Origin: an uncultured bacterium
Lineage (GTDB): Bacteria; Bacillota; Negativicutes; Acidaminococcales; Acidaminococcaceae
Length of the DNA stretch: 7,043 nucleotides
Direction: 5' to 3'
NCBI GenBank assembly: GCA_905215645.1
Contig: CAJMQS010000066.1
Span: forward strand, 1-7,043
Shown here: in pieces, positions 1 to 6,201 of the stretch
Position numbering within the stretch: position 1 is the first letter of the stretch
Layout of the letters: the number at the start of each line of letters is the position of its first letter
The notes under the pieces: generated by a model
What the model was told of the DNA's origin: nothing
Database searches by the model: none
What the model saw: the letters and a program-made list of their open reading frames with translations, nothing else
Program-made: the position numbers and the translations under genes

Positions 1-221
1 TAATCCATTTTATCATATTTGGGGTGATAAGGAAAAAGTGCAGAGTTCAGAGCACTGAACCGTAGAGGGCGCAGGCAGTTGCACGGCAATAATCTTTAAC
101 CCTATGGCAAAGAGTCACTTTCAGGCAGGGAAGCATTTCCAGGATAGCAGAAAGTGTTGGAAAAGATCTTGATGAAAACGTCAGCCTCGTCCCTGCCAGG
201 CCTTGAGACGTCAAAAAAGAA

Positions 222-352
222 GTCAGACACGGCCCCAAAGGGGCCTTGAGACGTCAGACGTCAGCTTTGTTCGGCTTAGATGCAGGTCCGTCTTGCTCAT
301 CGCCAACAAGCTGACGTCTGACATCTGAAAGGCCCGGAAGGGCCGGTCTGAC
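222..352. repeat. Large nested inverted repeat, GACGTC-rich
   Basis: The central stem pairs 249-267 with 308-326 (18 of 19 positions). It extends inward by three pairs past a one-base bulge and leaves a loop of roughly 35-40 bases. Each arm is bordered by its own small hairpin: GGCCCC-AAA-GGGGCC at 231-245 and GGCCC-GGAA-GGGCC at 331-344. An outer stem pairs GTCAGAC (222-228) with GTCTGAC (346-352). Together these could fold as a four-stem cruciform. GACGTC occurs five times between 207 and 355, and GGCCTTGAGACGTCA occurs twice (199-213 and 242-256). There is no open reading frame of note. It resembles a REP/BIME- or MITE-like non-coding intergenic element; the family was not identified. Confidence 0.7.
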
Positions 353-413
353 GTCTTATTCAGGGCCGAGTCTGCCTTCTTGCTTAAAAGTATTTTCACA
401 TCATCCTTTCCTA

Positions 414-442
414 TTACGAAAATAATTAATTTATGTTACAAT
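414..442 (+). promoter_or_regulatory. Promoter of the DUF190 gene
   Basis: An extended -10 element, TG-T-TACAAT, has its hexamer at 437-442 and matches TATAAT at five of six positions. The candidate -35 is TTACGA (414-419), a weak match, with a 17-base spacer. An extended -10 can compensate for a weak -35. The expected start near 449 gives a short leader of about 38 bases before the ATG at 487. No operator or riboswitch is visible in that leader. Confidence 0.55.
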
Positions 443-486
443 AAAACTAAGAAAAGACAAACTCATCCGAAATGGAGGGAAGACGT

Positions 487-885
487 ATGGCTGCTGAATT
501 CTTGAAACTGACCAAACTGACCATCTATGTAGGGGAGGACTTCTTCTACAAGGACAAGCCTTTTTACAAGGCCATCTTTGACATTGCTGGGAAATACAAG
601 ATCGCCGGCTGTACGGTGATGCGGGGGACCCAGGGCTATGGGAGCCGGGTGCGGGGGAAGGAACGGAGACTGTTCATCAGTGTTTCCGAAGCCATTAACC
701 TGCCGGTGGTCATCACCATGATCGACAAGAAGGAACAAATCGAACTGCTGTATCCGTTCTTGGAGGAAAACCTGCGTCACGGGGTGGCTACGGTGGAAGA
801 AATCGATATGCTGGCCACCAATTTCGTCAAGGAAGAATATCAGAAAAAAATCGCCAACCGGGACAACCCGGCGCTGCAGAAATGA
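487..885 (+). CDS. DUF190-family protein
   Basis: A 132-residue protein of the DUF190 family (PII/ferredoxin-like fold, function unproven). The diagnostic pattern runs through the chain: LTIYVGED near residues 11-18, KPFYKAIFDIAGKYKIAGCTVMRG (about 24-47), then GYGSRVR, the strand LPVVITMIDKKEQIE (about 72-86) and a final helix. Family members are small, soluble and presumably cytoplasmic. Some are found beside or fused to CrcB fluoride channels, but no crcB is in view, so no role in fluoride handling can be claimed. An in-frame ATG at 472 overlaps the ribosome binding site GGAGGGA (474-480), so the ATG at 487, 6 bases downstream of that site, is the better start. The C-terminus is about 15-20 residues longer than the core family domain. 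It may share a transcript with luxS, 115 bases downstream. Confidence 0.85.
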   Translation: MAAEFLKLTKLTIYVGEDFFYKDKPFYKAIFDIAGKYKIAGCTVMRGTQGYGSRVRGKERRLFISVSEAINLPVVITMIDKKEQIELLYPFLEENLRHGVATVEEIDMLATNFVKEEYQKKIANRDNPALQK

Positions 886-889
886 AAAA

Positions 890-917
890 GGGGGTGCTGC
901 AAATGGGCAGCACCCCC
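890..917 (+). terminator. G-rich hairpin after the DUF190 gene
   Basis: A perfect 11-bp stem, GGGGGTGCTGC (890-900) with GCAGCACCCCC (907-917), has a 6-base loop and starts four bases after the stop codon. On the + strand it is not followed by T residues, while an A5 tract precedes it, so as an intrinsic terminator it would work better on the - strand. On the + strand it may act as an mRNA 3'-end stabiliser or a partial terminator. Confidence 0.5.
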
Positions 918-952
918 GTCAACCAGCCGCTGACTGTTGACATCTAACAAGA

Positions 953-980
953 AAGTGTTGCACAGAACCGTGCAACACTT
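953..980 (+). other. Hairpin in the luxS leader, possible attenuator
   Basis: A perfect 11-bp stem, AAGTGTTGCAC (953-963) with GTGCAACACTT (970-980), has a 6-base loop and is followed by CTTTC. It ends nine bases before the luxS ribosome binding site (GGAGG, 989-993). A TTGACA at 937-942 resembles a -35 box, but no good -10 lies at the right spacing. luxS may therefore be reached by transcription from upstream through this hairpin. It could be a weak terminator between two genes or an attenuator-type leader element. No known riboswitch class was recognised. Confidence 0.45.
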
Positions 981-1000
981 CTTTCATTGGAGGAATGAAT

Positions 1001-1477
1001 ATGGAAAAAGTCATTATCGAAAGTTTCACCCTGGACCATACGAAAGTGAAAGCCCCTTATGTGCGGCTGATCGGACAGGAGACCGGGGAACATGGGGATA
1101 TCGTGTCTAACTTCGACATCCGGCTCTGCCAGCCCAACCAGCAGGAAATCCCTACCGGGGGGATGCACACCCTGGAACATCTCCTGGCCCTCTACCTGCG
1201 GCCTCGGATCAAGGGCTATCTGGACTGTTCTCCCTTTGGCTGCCGCACCGGGTTCCATCTCCTGTGCTGGGGCGTCCATGATCCCAAAGACGTGGCCAAG
1301 GCATTGAAGGAAGCCTTGGAACTGGTGGTCAAGACCACCTGGGACCAGGTGCCCGGAACGAAAGAAAAGGAATGTGGGAACTACAAGGATCATTCCCTGT
1401 TCTGTGCCCAGGAATGGGCCAAGGAAATTTTGGCCAAAGGGATCAGCAGTGATCCCTATGAGCGGAAGATCGTTTAG
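1001..1477 (+). CDS. luxS: S-ribosylhomocysteine lyase LuxS
   Basis: LuxS cleaves S-ribosylhomocysteine into homocysteine and DPD, the precursor of autoinducer-2. It is part of the activated methyl cycle and acts in the cytoplasm as a metal-dependent homodimer. The 158-residue protein has the usual family length. The metal-binding HTLEH motif is at 56-60 (H56 and H60 ligands, E59 general base), the third ligand is C125 in ECGNYKDHS, and the catalytic cysteine is C81 in FGCRTGF. The ATG at 1001 is chosen because it lies 7 bases after GGAGG (989-993); the in-frame ATG at 995 is only one base from that site. The last ten or so codons are part of a 32-base exact direct repeat found again at 6698-6729. 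The second copy encodes one more residue (E), so the present C-terminus ending in KIV appears to be a rebuilt one. A strong terminator follows 17 bases after the stop. Confidence 0.97.
   Translation: MEKVIIESFTLDHTKVKAPYVRLIGQETGEHGDIVSNFDIRLCQPNQQEIPTGGMHTLEHLLALYLRPRIKGYLDCSPFGCRTGFHLLCWGVHDPKDVAKALKEALELVVKTTWDQVPGTKEKECGNYKDHSLFCAQEWAKEILAKGISSDPYERKIV
1437..1473 (+). repeat. Left copy of direct repeat in the luxS 3' end
   Basis: Positions 1442-1473 match 6698-6729 exactly over 32 bases. Allowing one mismatch, the match extends left to 1437 / 6693. In luxS it encodes ISSDPYERKIV. It begins with a small dyad, ATCA-GCAG-TGAT, and the identity stops just before the luxS stop codon. Directly after it lie two abutting palindromes, AGCCGCGGCT (1476-1485) and TCGCGA (1485-1490). 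This placement, at the 3' end of a conserved gene whose end is rebuilt, is what attachment-site integration typically leaves. No integrase is in the window. Confidence 0.9.
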
Positions 1478-1494
1478 CCGCGGCTCGCGACCGG

Positions 1495-1523
1495 GGGTGT
1501 GAGTTTTTTCACACCCTTTTTTT
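1495..1523 (+). terminator. Intrinsic terminator of luxS
   Basis: An 8-bp perfect stem, GGGTGTGA (1495-1502) with TCACACCC (1509-1516), closes a 6-base T-rich loop and is followed directly by seven T residues (1517-1523). It is a textbook rho-independent terminator, 17 bases after the luxS stop. It differs from the G5-stem hairpins that follow the other genes and may have arrived with the inserted segment. Confidence 0.9.
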
Positions 1524-1568
1524 GTTGTCGGTACACAACTGGTTTTGTGGATGTCCGGCGGCTTTTGG

Positions 1569-2510
1569 TTACAGCCGGAGTGTTTCTCCGGCTGTTTTTT
1601 TCCACAGTGCAACAAATGCGGATGCGGCTTTGGTAAGATATCGCTTTTTGTTTGTCAGCAGATAGAATGTCCGGCGCAGGCTTGGGTGATCAATCTTATA
1701 GATGTGCATTGCCTTGGGCTTTCGATGCCTGAGCATCTGTTCTCCCACAAAGGCAGCACCAATTCCTGCACAGGCCAACTGAAGGGAGGTTTCCTGCTGT
1801 TCTGCCTGCAGAACGATATGGGGCTGGCGATGGGCATCTGCATAGGCATTCCTGACACAGGCCTGGAGATTGGAAGGCGCCGCCAGAAGGATGATGGGAA
1901 GCTGGAACAAGGCATCTGAAAGGGGAATGGATTTTGGCTCTGACCAAGGCGGACCCTCTAAATCCAGTTCCCATGGCAGCCAGTCCGGCTGATTATAGGC
2001 GTCTGGAACGGCGAGATAAATTTGATCCTGGAAGAGAGGGACTTTTTTTAAATCTGGAATATCTATCGTGCCTGCATTGCAGCAGAAGTCGATTTTTCCT
2101 TTCGCAAGATCGGTGAGGTTTTTACTGGGCTCCTGTTCTTTCAGCTGGATGTCAATCTTGGGATATCTTTGGATGAACTGTGCTATGACAGGGGGGAGGA
2201 TACAGGAATTGATGTATTGAGTGCCTCCAATCCGTACGGTCCCAGTTTCCAATCGTTCGATGTCACGGATTTCGGCTTGCAGGTCGGTTTCAATCGACAT
2301 CATTTTTTCGATACTTTTGATATAGAGCTTGCCTACAGGAGTCAAAGTGACGGATTTGCCCTCCCGATAAAAAAGCGGCATATGCAAATGATCCTCTACT
2401 TTTTTTATGGCCATGCTGAGGGTAGGCTGGGTAACGTAGAGCTTTTCGGCAGCCTTGGTAAAACTGCCTAGTTTATAAGCGGCATAAATATATTTGTAAT
2501 AGTTTTCCAT
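1569..2510 (-). CDS. LysR-type transcriptional regulator
   Basis: A 313-residue LysR-family regulator, the normal length. The N-terminal winged helix-turn-helix covers about residues 4-62, with the typical stretch SFTKAAEKLYVTQPTLSMAI (16-35), then GKSVTLTPVGK and a linker helix to about 88. The effector-binding domain follows (TVRIGGTQYINSCILPPVIAQF onward; LACAGIGAAFVGEQM near 245-260). Family members sense small metabolites and usually activate a divergent operon while repressing themselves, which fits the layout here. The start at 2510 puts the HTH at its usual distance from the N-terminus. Its ribosome binding site is weak, and longer in-frame starts (2528, 2561) have none. The dyad at 2535-2563 lies directly upstream. 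The region is AT-rich compared with luxS: one hand-counted line is 38% GC. The effector is unknown, presumably the acid imported by the neighbouring permease or a product of it. Confidence 0.9.
   Translation of the reverse strand: MENYYKYIYAAYKLGSFTKAAEKLYVTQPTLSMAIKKVEDHLHMPLFYREGKSVTLTPVGKLYIKSIEKMMSIETDLQAEIRDIERLETGTVRIGGTQYINSCILPPVIAQFIQRYPKIDIQLKEQEPSKNLTDLAKGKIDFCCNAGTIDIPDLKKVPLFQDQIYLAVPDAYNQPDWLPWELDLEGPPWSEPKSIPLSDALFQLPIILLAAPSNLQACVRNAYADAHRQPHIVLQAEQQETSLQLACAGIGAAFVGEQMLRHRKPKAMHIYKIDHPSLRRTFYLLTNKKRYLTKAASAFVALWKKTAGETLRL
1571..1601 (+). terminator. Second + strand terminator overlapping the LysR gene end
   Basis: A perfect 10-bp stem, ACAGCCGGAG (1571-1580) with CTCCGGCTGT (1586-1595), has a 5-base loop and is followed by T6 (1596-1601). 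It lies entirely within the last codons of the convergent LysR gene, whose stop is at 1569-1571. It would stop residual + strand transcription from luxS before it runs antisense into the regulator. On the - strand no T tract follows. Confidence 0.75.
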
Positions 2511-2534
2511 GTTCTCTACTTTCTTCATCAAAAA

Positions 2535-2563
2535 AATTGATGGAAATATAAAATACATCAATT
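2535..2563. promoter_or_regulatory. Candidate LysR operator dyad
   Basis: A perfect 8-bp inverted repeat, AATTGATG (2535-2542) and CATCAATT (2556-2563), is separated by 13 bases, so the half-site centres are 21 bp apart, two helical turns. It contains T-N11-A arrangements typical of LysR sites. It sits between the divergent genes, centred about 50 bp upstream of the predicted operon start, and would overlap the regulator's own promoter. This suits activation of the operon and autorepression. A shorter dyad, AGAT-N9-ATCT (2564-2580), lies next to it and could be the activation half-site. Confidence 0.6.
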
Positions 2564-2591
2564 AGATTTTAACATTATCTGAATATATAAT
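2562..2591 (+). promoter_or_regulatory. Promoter of the transporter-hydrolase-hydratase operon
   Basis: A perfect consensus -10, TATAAT, lies at 2586-2591. The region 17-18 bases upstream (TTAGAT/TAGATT near 2562-2568) is a poor -35, as expected for a promoter that needs an activator. Transcription would start near 2598 and give a leader of about 55 bases before the ATG at 2654. Confidence 0.55.
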
Positions 2592-2653
2592 CAACATAAC
2601 GAAATTTCCGATTGGCCAGCGGGAGAAAAGTACAGGAGAGCGAGGAGAAAGTT

Positions 2654-3919
2654 ATGGAGCAAAGTACGATTGCTATCGTCATCTTAGTGATGACCATGTT
2701 GCTGGTTATGAATGATCGGATTCCCTTGGCGGTGACTTCCATGCTGGCTGCACTGGCGATGTCGCTGACTGGGATCCAGCCTTTAGGAAAGGCGTATGCT
2801 TATTTTGGGAATACCACGATTGTTTTTTGTGGGGCGACGATGATCATATGCAATGGGTTGTTTGAAACAGGTGCAATCCAAAAGGTCAGTGACTTGCTGT
2901 TCCGGAAGATGGCCCAAAAAAGTGAGCGTGCGCTGGTTGCAGCGATTTCTCTTTTTACAGGGCTGATTACTGGTTTTACGACCAATTCCGCCATTGCCGC
3001 GACTATGGTGCCTGTTGCCCGGTCTATTGCCATGGAATCCCACGGCAAGGTCAAAGCCAAAAATCTGTTGATGCCTGTGGGGATGATGAGCACCATCGGA
3101 TCGCCTTTGTCTCTATCAGGAGCTGCCGCTGTTTCCATGGCTGGGGCTATGGTCAATGAAGCGGGAGGAAATCTGGGATTTTTTTCCATGGCACCGATTA
3201 CACTGATCCTTTTGGCCGTCAGTACGCTCTACTTTGCTACGGCAGGATATTGGATCATGAAGAAAAGTTTTGACTTTGAAGATCCGGTGGTGGAACTCCC
3301 TGCTGTAAATATGAAGCAGGTTCCCAGGTGGAAACCGATTTTGAACCTTGTAGTATTTTTCTTGATGATTGCAGGCTTCATTTCTGGGATCTGGAATGTC
3401 GCCATTGTTTCGCTGCTGTGTGTGGCTGTTCTCTGCCTGACCCACTGCATCTCGATGAACGCGGCGATCCGTTCTTGTGATTGGAACGTGCTGATCGTCA
3501 TGGCAGGAGTCACTTCGATGGCCAATGGGCTGGATGCCAGTGGTGCCGGGAAAGTCATTGCCCATGCGTTCTTGCAGTTGATGGGCGGCAGCGAGGCCAG
3601 TCTTCCCATGATGATGGTCGCAATGGGTCTGGTCGGCTGGTTCCTTTCCCAATTCATGAGCAACACTGCGGCCAATGCCATTGTCATCCCCATTGCACTT
3701 TCACTGGGCATGGCAATGAATATCAATGTACTCTATTTTTGCGTCCCGGTCATCATTGGGACAGCCATTGCCATTACTACGCCCCTGGCATCTCCGACAA
3801 CCGTAATCGTCATGCAGGGAGGGTTTCGCTTTAAAGATTTTGTCAAAGTGGGGATTCCGCTCAGCATCATATTACTGCTCATCATGTTTCTGCTTTCGCC
3901 TCTGTTTTTCCCCGCCTGA
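2654..3919 (+). CDS. SLC13/DASS-type anion (di/tricarboxylate) permease
   Basis: A 421-residue, very hydrophobic integral membrane protein with roughly 10-12 membrane segments. It is placed in the ion transporter superfamily (SLC13/DASS, related to CitMHS and ArsB/NhaD) by two internally repeated signatures: TTNSAIAATMVPVA (109-122) in the first half and MSNTAANAIVIPIA (335-348) in the second. These resemble the paired SNT motifs that bind sodium and carboxylate in DASS carriers. Conserved prolines and small residues in GSPLSLSGAAA (149-159) and TTPLASPTT (375-383) fit the re-entrant hairpin regions. It probably imports a di- or tricarboxylate or related acid with sodium. The ATG at 2654 has AGGAG (2643-2647) at 6 bases; the longer frame from 2612 adds a charged stretch without a binding site. 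It is the first gene of the operon, divergent from the LysR gene. Exact substrate unknown. Confidence 0.85.
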   Translation: MEQSTIAIVILVMTMLLVMNDRIPLAVTSMLAALAMSLTGIQPLGKAYAYFGNTTIVFCGATMIICNGLFETGAIQKVSDLLFRKMAQKSERALVAAISLFTGLITGFTTNSAIAATMVPVARSIAMESHGKVKAKNLLMPVGMMSTIGSPLSLSGAAAVSMAGAMVNEAGGNLGFFSMAPITLILLAVSTLYFATAGYWIMKKSFDFEDPVVELPAVNMKQVPRWKPILNLVVFFLMIAGFISGIWNVAIVSLLCVAVLCLTHCISMNAAIRSCDWNVLIVMAGVTSMANGLDASGAGKVIAHAFLQLMGGSEASLPMMMVAMGLVGWFLSQFMSNTAANAIVIPIALSLGMAMNINVLYFCVPVIIGTAIAITTPLASPTTVIVMQGGFRFKDFVKVGIPLSIILLLIMFLLSPLFFPA

Positions 3920-3991
3920 AAAAGAGAGGGATCTGCTTGAAGGCTGGAAACAACAGAAGGGAAATCAAGAATCAATCATAAGGAGAAAAAT

Positions 3992-4906
3992 ATGGATATC
4001 AATGAGAAATATTTTGCAGGTTTTGAACACCGGATCATCGATACCGGAGAAGTGAAAATCCATGCTTGGTGTGGAGGAACTGGGCATGAGGCTGTATTGC
4101 TGCTGCACGGGCATCCGGAAAGCCATCTGACTTGGTATGCTGTAGCCCCCCGTCTGGCGGAGAGATACCGTGTGGTCATACCGGATATGAGAGGTTATGG
4201 AGAAAGCAGCAAGCCCCATGGATTGCCTGACCATTCTACGTATTCCAAGAGGGCGATGGCTAGGGATCAGGTATTTGTCATGGAAAAATTGGGGTATCAG
4301 AAATTCCATATTGCCGGACACGACCGTGGCGGGCGTGTATGTCACCGTATGATGCTGGACTATCCGGAGAAAATCAAATCCTGCCTATTGCTGGATATCA
4401 TCCCTACCCTTGATGTTTATAACAGAACAGATCGGGAAATCGCCACGAAGTATTGGCACTGGTTCTTTTATATTCAGCCGGAGCCTTTTCCAGAAACTTT
4501 CTTGGGTGCAGAACCTGCCTATTTCATCCGCAGCAATATCCGCAAGAAAACCATTCCGGGAACCATTGGAAAGCAGCAATTTCCGGAAGATATCGTACGC
4601 GAATATATCCGGTATTATTCTGAACCGGCTACAGTCCATGCCATTGCCGAGGATTATCGGGCAAGTGCAACCATCGATTGGAAGCTGGATATGGCAGATT
4701 TGGGACGTACCATTCAAACCCCCATCTGTTGTTTGTGGGGATCCAATGGAAATATCTGCAAGTATTGGGATGTATTGGATATCTGGAAGAAGCTGGCCAA
4801 TCATGTAACTGGTTATGGAATCCCAGGTTGTGGGCATTTTGTACCGGAAGAAAAACCGGAAACTGTCATCCAGGAACTAGAAAAAATGATTGAGGCCAAC
4901 CGCTGA
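3992..4906 (+). CDS. Alpha/beta hydrolase, fluoroacetate dehalogenase-like
   Basis: A 304-residue alpha/beta-fold hydrolase without a signal peptide. HGHPES (40-44 region) forms the oxyanion hole, and the nucleophile motif GHDRGGR gives D111 with R112 and R115. The acid is D135 in LLDIIPT and the base is H282 in GCGHFVPEE. The cap carries YWHWFF (154-159). From memory of the structurally studied fluoroacetate dehalogenase RPA1163, D110, R111, R114, D134, H155, W156, Y219 and H280 form the catalytic and fluoride pocket. Here the equivalents D111, R112, R115, D135, H156, W157, a tyrosine near Y205 and H282 are all present. The cap is about 14 residues shorter, in the part that would hold a further tryptophan (W185). 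A haloacid dehalogenase is therefore plausible, but epoxide hydrolase or another ester/lactone hydrolase activity is possible. It is translated from AAGGAG (3980-3985), 72 bases after the permease gene and 16 before the hydratase gene. Confidence 0.8.
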   Translation: MDINEKYFAGFEHRIIDTGEVKIHAWCGGTGHEAVLLLHGHPESHLTWYAVAPRLAERYRVVIPDMRGYGESSKPHGLPDHSTYSKRAMARDQVFVMEKLGYQKFHIAGHDRGGRVCHRMMLDYPEKIKSCLLLDIIPTLDVYNRTDREIATKYWHWFFYIQPEPFPETFLGAEPAYFIRSNIRKKTIPGTIGKQQFPEDIVREYIRYYSEPATVHAIAEDYRASATIDWKLDMADLGRTIQTPICCLWGSNGNICKYWDVLDIWKKLANHVTGYGIPGCGHFVPEEKPETVIQELEKMIEANR

Positions 4907-4922
4907 AAGGAGAACAGCTATT

Positions 4923-6182
4923 ATGCATGCCATCGAGAAAATCTTTGCAAAGAATGCCGGCAAAAAGACGGTAGAAACCGGTGAAATCGTGATGTCCAAG
5001 GTGGATTTCGCAGAGATCAATGATCTGTATCTGCAGACGGTCTACTCTTTTTATGAGATGGGAGGGGAAAAGGTCTGGGACAATACCCGCTGCGCTTTTG
5101 TCTTCGACCATTATGCTCCCTGTCCTACCATCAAGAGTGCCCAGAATCATAAGGAAATGCGGGAATTTGCCCAGAAGAACAACCTGAAATACCATTTCGA
5201 TACCAACTGCGGGGTCTGCCATCAGGTCATGCCGGAAGCCGGCCTGATCTATCCTGGGATGATCGTGGTGGCTACGGACAGCCATACGACAACCCATGGC
5301 GCCTTTGGTGCAGTGGGCACGGGCTGCGGAGCCACGGATATGGCCACCATCCTGATGACGGGGGAACTGTGGTTCCGGATCCCTGAAATCATCGAGGTGC
5401 GGCTGGAAGGGGAAGCCCCCAAGGGCGTATTCCCTAAAGACGTGATCCTGGCTGTGCTGGGAAAGATCCGGGCCGATGGAGCCGTGTACAAGGCCATCGA
5501 TTTCACGGGCAGCTATGTGGAGAACCTGAATGTGGCAGGACGGATGACCATCTGCAACATGGCTGTGGAAATGGGCGCCAAGACGGCCTACATGCAGCCG
5601 AACCAGGCCGTGCTGGATTATGTAAAGGCACGTGCCGTCCGTCCCTTTGAAGTGCAGTACACCGACCCAGGGTATACCTATGCAGAAAGCTATACTTTCG
5701 ATGTTTCCCAATTGGAACCGGAACTGTCCTGTCCCAGCAGTGTGGAAAATGTCCATACCCTCTCCAGCGTAGTGGCCCAGGGGCCGGTGAAGCTGAACCA
5801 GGGCTATATCGGATCCTGCACGGGGGGACGGGAAGAAGATATTGCCATTGCTGCAAAGATCCTGAAAGGGAGACATATCCCGGAATATACCCGCCTGGTG
5901 GTGATCCCTGCTTCCAATGAAGTGATGGAGAAATGCCTGGAAAAAGGGTATATCCAAGATCTGATCAAGGCTGGGGCGACCATTTCCACCCCTGGATGCG
6001 GGGCCTGCCTGGGAGCCCATGAAGGGGTACTGACCGCCGGAGAGGTCTGCATCACCAGCACGAACCGGAATTTCCCGGGACGGATGGGATCCACGGAAGC
6101 CCTGATGTACCTGGCCAGCCCGGCCACGGTGGCAGCCAGCATGGTGACCGGATATATCACGGATCCCCGGAAGTATCTGTAA
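4923..6182 (+). CDS. LeuC-type hydro-lyase large subunit (3-isopropylmalate dehydratase family)
   Basis: A 419-residue catalytic subunit of the two-subunit, archaeal-style LeuC branch of the aconitase superfamily. The [4Fe-4S] ligands are C299 (GSCTGGR) and C359 and C362 (PGCGAC). Other family signatures are FDHYAPCP (61-68), GVCHQVMPEAG (97-107), ATDSHTTTHGAFGA (117-130) and STNRNFPGRMGS (379-390). The usual CTNGR is CTGGR here. Enzymes of this class add or remove water on isopropylmalate, homocitrate, maleate, citraconate or 2,3-dimethylmalate. No leuA or leuB is adjacent, and the partners are a permease, a hydrolase and a LysR regulator, so a catabolic substrate is more likely than leucine synthesis. 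The ATG at 4923 is preceded by AAGGAG (4907-4912), which starts right after the hydrolase stop. The gene is GC-rich (58% in a counted line) compared with the hydrolase (42%). Confidence 0.88.
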   Translation: MHAIEKIFAKNAGKKTVETGEIVMSKVDFAEINDLYLQTVYSFYEMGGEKVWDNTRCAFVFDHYAPCPTIKSAQNHKEMREFAQKNNLKYHFDTNCGVCHQVMPEAGLIYPGMIVVATDSHTTTHGAFGAVGTGCGATDMATILMTGELWFRIPEIIEVRLEGEAPKGVFPKDVILAVLGKIRADGAVYKAIDFTGSYVENLNVAGRMTICNMAVEMGAKTAYMQPNQAVLDYVKARAVRPFEVQYTDPGYTYAESYTFDVSQLEPELSCPSSVENVHTLSSVVAQGPVKLNQGYIGSCTGGREEDIAIAAKILKGRHIPEYTRLVVIPASNEVMEKCLEKGYIQDLIKAGATISTPGCGACLGAHEGVLTAGEVCITSTNRNFPGRMGSTEALMYLASPATVAASMVTGYITDPRKYL

Positions 6183-6201
6183 GGTGAAGGAGGAAGCAGA
6201 G

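Larger units (their letters stand above)
1..486. other. Gene-free left intergenic stretch
   Basis: No convincing coding region is seen. The one open frame of any length, on the - strand at 47-238, has no recognisable family features and overlaps repeat DNA. The stretch holds a small hairpin at 45-60 (GTTCAG, loop AGCA, CTGAAC), the large nested inverted repeat at 222-352, and the promoter of the next gene at 414-442. An AT-rich TATGAT-like box on the - strand at 13-18 could be part of a promoter firing out of the left edge, but its -35 region is weak. No fluoride riboswitch (crcB motif) was recognised ahead of the DUF190 gene. Confidence 0.6.

Noticed and set aside
47..238. 63-residue open frame on the - strand in the left intergenic region
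   Set aside because: No ribosome binding site or family features, and it begins in repeat DNA.
199..355. CRISPR array suggested by repeated GACGTC words
   Set aside because: Repeat units are short, irregularly spaced and arranged as inverted rather than direct repeats. No cas genes are present.
360..486. Possible fluoride riboswitch ahead of the DUF190 gene
   Set aside because: DUF190 genes can be linked to fluoride export, but the leader is short and AT-rich and shows none of the crcB-motif stems.
944..1615. 223-residue open frame on the - strand opposite luxS
   Set aside because: It spans the luxS coding region, two terminators and the end of the LysR gene, and its product matches no family I know. 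luxS itself is certain.
487..4906. A shared fluoride theme linking the DUF190 gene and the dehalogenase-like hydrolase
   Set aside because: The two genes lie on opposite sides of the proposed insertion border, with luxS between them. DUF190 function is unproven and the hydrolase substrate is untested, so the co-location is probably chance.
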